A DNA stretch of 64,000 nt from Miscanthus floridulus (Eukaryota > Streptophyta > Magnoliopsida > Poales > Poaceae), in NCBI RefSeq assembly GCF_019320115.1, contig NC_089584.1, positions 56,416,852 to 56,480,851 of the forward strand. Direction: 5' to 3'. Shown here piece by piece: positions 57,777-64,000 of this stretch (position 1 is its first letter; each line of letters opens with the position of its first letter). A program made the translations under genes and the position numbers. Below the pieces are notes generated by a model. That model searched no databases and had not been told where the DNA came from. It worked only from the letters and a program-made list of their open reading frames with translations.

Positions 57777-59157
57777 TGTTAACACTAGATATGATAAATA
57801 GATAAATCTGCAAGCACACGGATGTCAATGTAGCTTTCACCCAAGAGTATTCCAAGGTATCATATTTCTATGGGGAACATGAAGTGGACTAGTTAAGAAC
57901 TAAGAGTGTCTAAGGGTAAAAGTAATAGGTAGAGAGGATATATGTGGTTTCTCTGAACTAAGGCAAGACTAAGGAATACTATATCACAGTTGTTTACTTC
58001 AGGGCATACCTGCCCTAACCTCATCCAGAGGGTTGATTAGGCACAACAGCACCATGAGCTCTATGATTTAATAACTAAACCTATCATGGTGGGGTACAAG
58101 AATGGACAGGGCTATCACCACTTGCCACCTACCACAATCTATCTAGAGGCCTAGCCGTAAACACAGGCAAGCTATAGCCTAAGCACCACACTTAATTTAT
58201 AGACTCACTACTCTAATCATGTACATGATGAAATGAGACTAGAGTACTCTAACCAAGCAGTGAAACCAGTAAACACAATAATATAAATAATACTCAAGTA
58301 ATGCAAAAGAGTAGAGTTACCACAAAAGATGTCGTACTTCACTCGAAGAAGAGCTTCATCCAACGAAGCACAAGTGGAGAGAATGCCAACAACCCCAGTC
58401 GTTCTCCAAGCTTCTCCTCACTCTCTCCCTATCTTCTACTTCTAAGTAGTAGAGCTACAAAGCTTTGCCTAGCTACTACTCTCACTTGGAGTGATGGAAT
58501 GAGATGGTGATGATTACAAATGGTGCCTCACACCACTATTTATAGCTCTCCAAGGTTGGTTGCTATAGGGGGCTGCTTATAGATGTCATGTAAGGCAGTG
58601 GGGGTAACTTGGGCGTTGGGCGGCATGGTAGGGGCGCCAGCCGACGTTGGATTGCACCACCTTTTGATCGTAGGTCCTTGGTTGGCTCCCAAAGGTGGTT
58701 ATGAAGGCAGCACATGTGAAGATTTGGTCGGTAAGTTGGGTCCAAGGTTGGTTGGAGGGATCCAAGTCCATGACAATGAACCCATGGATCCAAGACCACT
58801 CCATCGTGACCATCGGTGCAAACCGACTTCAGATCAATGCTGGAGAAGGCTTGGAGGACCTCTCCCATTGATCGATGACATGGAATGGGAAAGTGGGGCA
58901 CCAGGCAGCACCATGGTGGGGCCAGCAGGCATGGCACATGGGCCCCTGGCCTCCTTGCCATGTCCATTTTCTTCACCATTTTGCACAATTTTTGCTATAG
59001 TTCCTGCATACAAATAGGTGTTAGTGACTACACATGTACAAGTGGAACTAGGTGAATTATAAAGCAAATCCTACACATGTGATGATGTTTCACCTCACTT
59101 TACATAGCTTTTGGGTGAAATGTTGATGGTCAAAATAGGTGTTAGTGACCGTCAACA
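57777..59157 (-). repeat. 5' LTR of element E (1381 bp)
   Basis: TGTTAACACT to GACCGTCAACA. Minus-strand TATA CTATAAATAG at 58536-58545, palindromic motif at 58177-58200. Differences from the other LTR are frequent, so the insertion is old. Confidence 0.87.
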
Positions 59158-59700
59158 GGGAAGAACTTGGCGAGGAACGTCATGGAACATTTGTCCCATG
59201 TTTTGATAGCTTCCTTGTCCTTGTAGAACCGCTGCATTGCCTTCCCCAAGAGGGAGAAGCGAAACAAGTGTAGCCTGATGCTCTTAGGTGTGACGTTCTT
59301 GATGACAATAGTGTCACACAACTCGAGGAAGTGTTGGAGATGCGCGTTTGCGTCCTCACTAGGCAAACCATGGAATTGGTTTGCCTACACCATCATGATG
59401 AGGCCGGTATGGAGCTCAAAATTCCCATCCCCAATGTTAATAGTGGTCCCAATGGGCATGTTGGCAACAACGGGGTGGACTAGTCGTGGAGCGTCTTGGC
59501 CATGATTGGAGTAGCGGATGGTGCGAGGGTGATTATTTCCATTGTTGAAAGAGTAGCAGAAGAAGAAGCAGCATGAGACCATTTCTTCCTTAGGAGTGCC
59601 TCTAGATTTTGAGTATAGTTGTTTGGCAGGTCGAAACTGGTCATACACCTGTTTTCATCCACTATCCTGTTTTCATCCACAATAGGAGAAAACAAGCAAA
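59158..59700 (-). pseudogene. gag N-terminal part of element C
   Basis: The minus strand reads an N-terminal region and then INIGDGNFELHTGLIMMV, QANQFHGLPSEDANAHLQHF, IKNVTPKSIRLHLFRFSLLG, KAMQRFYKDKEAIKTWDKCS and MTFLAKFF. These are the start of the retrotransposon gag domain. The chain breaks exactly at the GGGAA target site and continues at 52320. This half has a frameshift near 59370-59385. Confidence 0.83.
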
Positions 59701-59777
59701 GTTAGCCTGCATAAACAATATCTAACATACATGCATATTATCATTAACATGTCCTACTAGATTCTTTAATCAATATG

Positions 59778-59986
59778 CCTTCCCCAGCAACGTCCTAGAA
59801 ATGCTTGTTAGCATTTCTTAGTGTCACCGCTAAGAATGGGGTTAGAATCCATCCCCAGCAATGGCCCCAGAAATATTGATTAGCAAATTTGAGCATCATT
59901 ACTAGGTTTGTATCACTAGTAACGGTGTCAGAAGTGCCTTGTTGGTATTATTTAGCAACGTCACTAGTGATCAGCAATGTCACTAA
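59778..59986 (-). repeat. five PBS-like units in the leader of element C
   Basis: Minus-strand units resembling TTTCTGGNGCCGTTGCTGGGGA at 59778-59803, 59850-59875, 59913-59934, 59948-59967 and 59968-59986. Those at 59778 and 59850 are the best matches to the tRNA-Asp complement, and the ones nearest the LTR are the most altered. Between them lie CACCGCTAAG or CATCATTACTAGG-like spacers. Confidence 0.6.
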
Positions 59987-59996
59987 GTAATAGCCC

Positions 59997-61440
59997 TGAT
60001 AGTTCCTTAACAATTTTAGATATTTATCTGCAAGCGCACGGAGCTATCATTGTAGCATTTTACCCAAAAGTATTCAGCGTATCGTTATTTATATTTTCCC
60101 AAAGGAAGGCATTTGATTAAGAGTCTTGTATGGATATGAACTTGAACAATAATGCTTGCAAGTACACCAATGTTTATAATAGGGGTAAAAATAGTGATTT
60201 CAAGATACTGGACACACACTTGGCATTCCTCAAAGGATAAAGTGATGAGCAAGAATAAAAGAATAATCCTAAGTCGAGGAGGCATTGGTCTACTATAGTC
60301 ATACAAATATTAGGTAATGATCATACAAATTACATAATTAGTATTAGGGCTAAGTTTGAAGCAGGTTGGGAGGCCACCGACTACTGGTCTGCCAGCAACC
60401 TCATGCGACAATTTAGACTCCTACACCCTAGTCAAACATGGGGGATTGTAAGGAATAGAAAGGGCAGTCACCACCTACCGCCTACCCCTTAACCATGGAA
60501 AGGGACAATGCATTCACCTATCTCTCCATACCCAATCACCACGCTTGCATATATAGAAACTACCCAAATCGCCTTGAATCCCTGACCCTATGGATCGATA
60601 GGTAAAGGACTTGGGCACACCTAATGGCATGATGAACCGCCACCTCAACTTAGCTCTAATTCCAATTATATAGTTATATGAGTGTTTAAGCATAAAGTTA
60701 AGTGTGCTACTCTCATGACACACAAACTATAGACTAGTTATATATCAAGATCATAACACAATAACTATACTCTAGTTTATGAGTATGACTATAATTGTAA
60801 TATGAGAGTATAACTTTGGAAGAACTCATATCTCTATTCATACCCAAAGGTCTATTCTTCCAAGGAGCCAAGCTCTCCAAGGTAGCTTTGCCTTGCTCTA
60901 AAACTACTACTAAAAAGGAAAAGCTACAAGAGTGAGTGAGGTGTGAGAGGTAATGCTCAAGTTAGTGTGTTGTAGAGGGGGGTACCCCTCTATTTATACA
61001 AGGAGCAGTGGTGGTGCTTCGGCTATTCTTGGTGTGAAACCCCAGGCTGCATCGCCTCAGCATGGAGGCATGGCACCACCTATCGAAGGGGTGGCTGAGT
61101 AGCGCTAGTAGGGGGTCGCTTGCCCCATGACCGTGCCCCCTTGCCACCGCCTTCACGTGGCAGGCTTTAGGTTGGACCTGGATTGCCTCCCCGTGGTGCT
61201 TTGCCCGGTTTGAGTTGAGTTGATGGGCGTCTCCCTTGTTGCTTTGCGTAAATCAGCGTCGAAAAAGCACCTTTCGGTGAAATCTTCCACGTATTTGTGT
61301 TTGTGACCTACAAAATAATGTTCTCCAAATACATGTGGAACTTGGTTAATAGTAAATGCATATGTGTTTTAAGATTGCCAATTTCTCCTCTTTTTGCACC
61401 TTAGTTGGTAGTCAGATTTTATCGTTAAAGACCGCCAACA
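59997..61440 (-). repeat. 5' LTR of element C, possibly chimeric
   Basis: Plus-strand start TGATAGTTCC, end GACCGCCAACA. Minus-strand TATA TATAAATA at 60991-60998. The start pairs better, as an inverted terminus, with the end CTACCATCA at 61740 than with its own end, which suggests that parts of two related LTRs are joined. The last 288 bases equal the remnant at 47995-48282. Confidence 0.65.
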
Positions 61441-61740
61441 GTGGCCACCGCCTTTTGTTGATGGGCTCCTTGCTGGACCTGGACTGCGTCCCCACGGTGC
61501 CTTTGGTCTAGAGTTCAAGTTTGGATGGGCCACTTTATGTTTCTTTGGCCTAGATACGCATTCTGCTTTTCCTAATTGAGAATTTTGTCATGTGTTTCAT
61601 AGTTGTGTCCTGCAAAACATGCTTGTACCAAAACTTCTAGAAAGTGTGAGTTAAAATTCCTAATTCTATGTTTTGGTGGTCACATTTGTTTATTTTATTT
61701 AAATGTTGGTGGTATGATTATGAGTTAAGCACTACCATCA
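61441..61740 (-). repeat. LTR fragment of element D
   Basis: 300 bases ending CTACCATCA, directly before a PPT. It is related to 61145-61440 (GGACCTGGACTGC, GTGTCCTGCAAAACATG-type blocks) but diverged. It marks the 3' LTR of a minus-oriented Athila-like element extending to the right. Confidence 0.7.
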
Positions 61741-61757
61741 AGCTCTCCCACACTTAG
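61741..61757 (-). promoter_or_regulatory. polypurine tract of element D
   Basis: CTAAGTGTGGGAGAGCT on the minus strand, next to the LTR end at 61740. Confidence 0.72.
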
Positions 61758-63731
61758 TCCTTTACTCGGTGTCGAGTAAAGTTTAAGGACTAAGCGGGTT
61801 CATCTCCTTGATTTGAAATCTGCATATAGGTTATTCCAAGCTTCACCATAAATTTGTGAACATCCAAGTGTCTACCAAAATATCTTGAGTAATTGGAAAG
61901 TGGAACAACTGGATTCAAATCTTTTACTCAACTCATGTTTAGAAACTTGGGTTTTTGTATTGTTTTGAAAATAAAGATAGCTTATGTTCCTTAAGTGACT
62001 CTCTCGAGTCACTCAAATTTGTTTGTGGTTCCTCACCAAGGCATATTTTGGTGGTTTGCCTTCTTTGAATCATCCTACTTCTAAGGTTTATATGGAGCAC
62101 AGGTTGGGATGAAGTTTGTGGCACACTTACCTTGTATATGTTATAAGGTCAAATGCCAAATCTTCTAGAGAGAAGCGTCATACTCTTAGATCATAATAGT
62201 GCACGTTTGTGGAAATATGGTGGAATTTATACTCCTTTTTTTGGTATGATCTTTTCTCCTAGCTTTTATTTTTGAGACATGGCTAGCTATATATATTTTA
62301 TGAGCCTTTATTGTGCTCATCATTTTTTTGGAGACCTTCATGTGTGTCATCTTTTTTTCAATACTTTGCATAGCCCTTCCGTCACTTTTACTATGCTATA
62401 GAAATCATATCTTTATAACATGGAGCATTTAGCGTATCCCCAGTGTAGGAATAGCTGCTATATATGGCATGTATGTGAGTTTTGATCTTGGGAGCATGAA
62501 GAATCTCTCAACAGTGATCACAGGACTTAGCAAAACTCAACACAAGATAAGTTGCATATGTGGAAGGTTCATGAATATGTATGGCTTTAGTGGGACGTTT
62601 AACTCTCACTCAAGGAACATGCTATTTGCATTTTGAATTTCAAGGAGTAAATCCCAAGTACTTTACACAAGTGAGCAAATTTCATATCATCCTGCTATAT
62701 CTCAAATCCCAATTACTTAGATAAAGAGGGGTCCCTAATCTGAGTGCCCACAAATCTTAGGAATTTTAGCAAGGAATAAGCAGTATACAAACTATTAATC
62801 ATAAGAATATATGGAGATGGAGCATCACTTTTTTATTTTAATTTGTTTGAATTTCAGTTTTAAAAATCTTATCATTAAAATAGAACGAGAGAGAATTGCA
62901 CAGACCATCATTTTTGTGTGTGTTGTTTATCTGTGCAAATTGAAGGTGACTATGGCGTCTCCCCCACACTTGTACCTATCTTTATTTTTTTGGATTTTAT
63001 ATTTTTTGATTTTTTGTTTTTTAAATGCTAATAATTAAATAAATGTAGAAAATAAAATAATGCAAAAATTAAAATGCTGAAAATAAAAGATACTACTTAT
63101 CTCTGTGGGGGTCCTCCCCCAAGCTAGCTCGTCGCCAGGTGATGACTCTGAGGTACATTATTTGTTTGTTTTTATTTAGTGTATCAACTAATGTCTATGT
63201 TTAGTAGTTTTGGTACAATGATCAAGCTAACATATTGATCATGATAGACTGATTAACCTAAGCACCTTGCTTAATTTAGAAAGTATATGAAAGCATGGCC
63301 AACCAGAAACCATACTTCGTACCAAAATATACTTTGTGTAGAATGTCGAACGATAACTAAGTTTCATTTAATGGAGATGAAAGGTAAACTTTAATGAAAT
63401 CTTTGTTTTATATGGTTTGCTAAAATTTATGTTGTTTATTTCAATCAGTGTCTATACTTAGCAGTTTTGGTTCAATGATAAAATTGAATATCTAATCAAG
63501 GTAGGCTAAATAATCTAAGCACCATGCTTAATTTAAAAAGCTTATGAAAGTATGATTACTAGAAAAAAAATCATAGCCAAACCAAAACATACTTTGTACA
63601 AAACATGGGTAGAGGCAATTTTTAGGCAAACCCTTTTTATTATTTTTCCTTTATTGGTGCATAAACTAGGAATTCAAAATTTTAGCAAAGATAACTACCC
63701 ATTTACCTTTGGCAAGGACTCACTTCTCTGT
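61758..63731 (-). other. non-coding 3' interior of element D
   Basis: No gene. 61758-62985 is only loosely similar to the matching part of element C. From about 62986 the sequence is nearly identical to 49604 onward. It includes the hairpin GGGGGTCCTCCCCC (63108-63121) and palindromic motifs at 63255-63278 and 63513-63536. Confidence 0.65.
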
Positions 63732-64000
63732 TTAGTTGCTTGATGGAGCGCTCGATCCTAGAGAAGTGGAGGCGAGGGGCTGCTTTTTCTTTAGCCTCCA
63801 CACTATTTTGTTGGTTCTTGGTGATGTGGTGGTGGACCATGGAGTCTCTTCCTTTGGTGTCCACACCGGCTTGTTCTTCTTAGGTGGTGTGGGAACAACT
63901 TTTGGCTTTCCTTCTTTTGTGGTTTGTTTGATTTTCTTCTACTCTGGCTTCTTTTTTATTTCTTTGATCCTTTTCACCAGGCTATATACCAATTGAGGTT
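63732..64000 (-). pseudogene. gag-protease C-terminal tail of element D (partial)
   Basis: The minus strand ends in a Lys/Pro/Ser-rich tail (KPVWTPKEETPWSTTTSPRT, then TNKIVWRLKKKQPLASTSLG) with a stop at 63732-63734. It is nearly identical to the tail of element C that stops at 50355. The rest lies beyond the window, so the state of this copy cannot be judged. The open frame on the plus strand here is only the shadow of this tail. Confidence 0.72.

Larger units (their letters stand above)
52321..59157 (-). mobile_element. complete Athila-like element E, gag only, inserted in gag of element C
   Basis: Both LTRs are present (52321-53523 and 57777-59157) with ends TGTTGACACT and GACCGTCAACA, flanked by GGGAA (52316-52320, 59158-59162). 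The interior holds a PBS-like site, gag and a PPT but no protease, RT or integrase. Deleting the element and one GGGAA rejoins the host gag (WDKCSMTFLAKFF on one side, TNALGEQILNFQQSS on the other). It is therefore a non-autonomous copy with readable insertion history. Confidence 0.87.
47995..61440 (-). mobile_element. Athila-like element C, gag-protease only, minus strand
   Basis: 5' LTR 59997-61440, leader with PBS-like units, gag-protease (split by element E), a long non-coding 3' part, PPT at 48283-48300 and a 288-bp remnant of the 3' LTR (47995-48282). No RT, RNase H or integrase is present between protease and PPT, so the element depends on others or has lost pol. Element E sits in the gag with a GGGAA duplication. 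Confidence 0.75.

Noticed and set aside
1..64000. Host genes, rRNA, organelle DNA or bacterial operons.
   Set aside because: Every coding stretch I could recognise belongs to a retroelement. I saw no exon series or RNA gene of a host type, but a very short or highly decayed host fragment could be missed by eye.

Overview
The window looks like heterochromatic DNA of a plant, most likely a grass of the sorghum/sugarcane/maize group. The evidence is kilobase-scale LTRs, several Ty3/gypsy lineages typical of grasses (Tat-like, Tekay-like chromovirus, Athila-like), spliced antisense accessory genes inside retroelements, and decayed reading frames. I found no host protein-coding gene, rRNA gene, tRNA gene, organellar insert or bacterial feature. 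Almost every base can be assigned to a retroelement or its remains. Species and chromosome cannot be told from the sequence.

Layout. 1-461: end of a minus-oriented LTR that continues to the left. 462-6188: minus-oriented Tat-like element (gag end, protease, RT, two RNase H modules, integrase) with an accessory gene on the opposite strand. 6189-11026: 5' half of another Tat-like element ('A'): LTR, PBS-like site, gag and protease, plus strand. Its LTR carries a 0.93-kb insertion with 120-bp inverted arms. 11027-25039: minus-oriented Tekay-like chromovirus with LTRs of about 4.26 kb. 25040-38342: 3' half of an A-family element in opposite orientation: 3' LTR start, PPT, spliced antisense gene with a PF04195-type domain, RNase H, RT. 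Its RNase H is split by another LTR element (30703-36466). 38343-38818: miniature TRIM-like element.

38819-47994: plus-oriented Athila-like material arranged interior-LTR-interior, the LTR holding a solo LTR (41315-43130). 47995-61440: minus-oriented Athila-like element 'C' (gag-protease, no pol), whose gag is interrupted by a complete gag-only Athila-like element 'E' (52321-59157). 61441-64000: start of a further minus-oriented Athila-like element 'D', running out of the window.

The nesting order can be read from target-site duplications and from coding frames that resume across insertions. Three junctions are clean: GTTAC around the solo LTR, GGGAA around element E, and CCTAC/CCTAT (minus strand) around the element inside RNase H. 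The two halves of the A family break at nearly the same point of the protease region, in opposite orientation, with a TRIM at the break. This suggests one element split by an inversion of about 28 kb, though two independent copies are not excluded.

No autonomous element is intact. Frames are broken by stops and shifts, two of the three RT active sites have lost an aspartate, and pol or integrase is missing from several elements. The least expected features are the antisense genes, the long-arm insertion, a leader with five PBS-like units, and an imperfect palindrome recurring nine times in the same sense in Athila-like elements.
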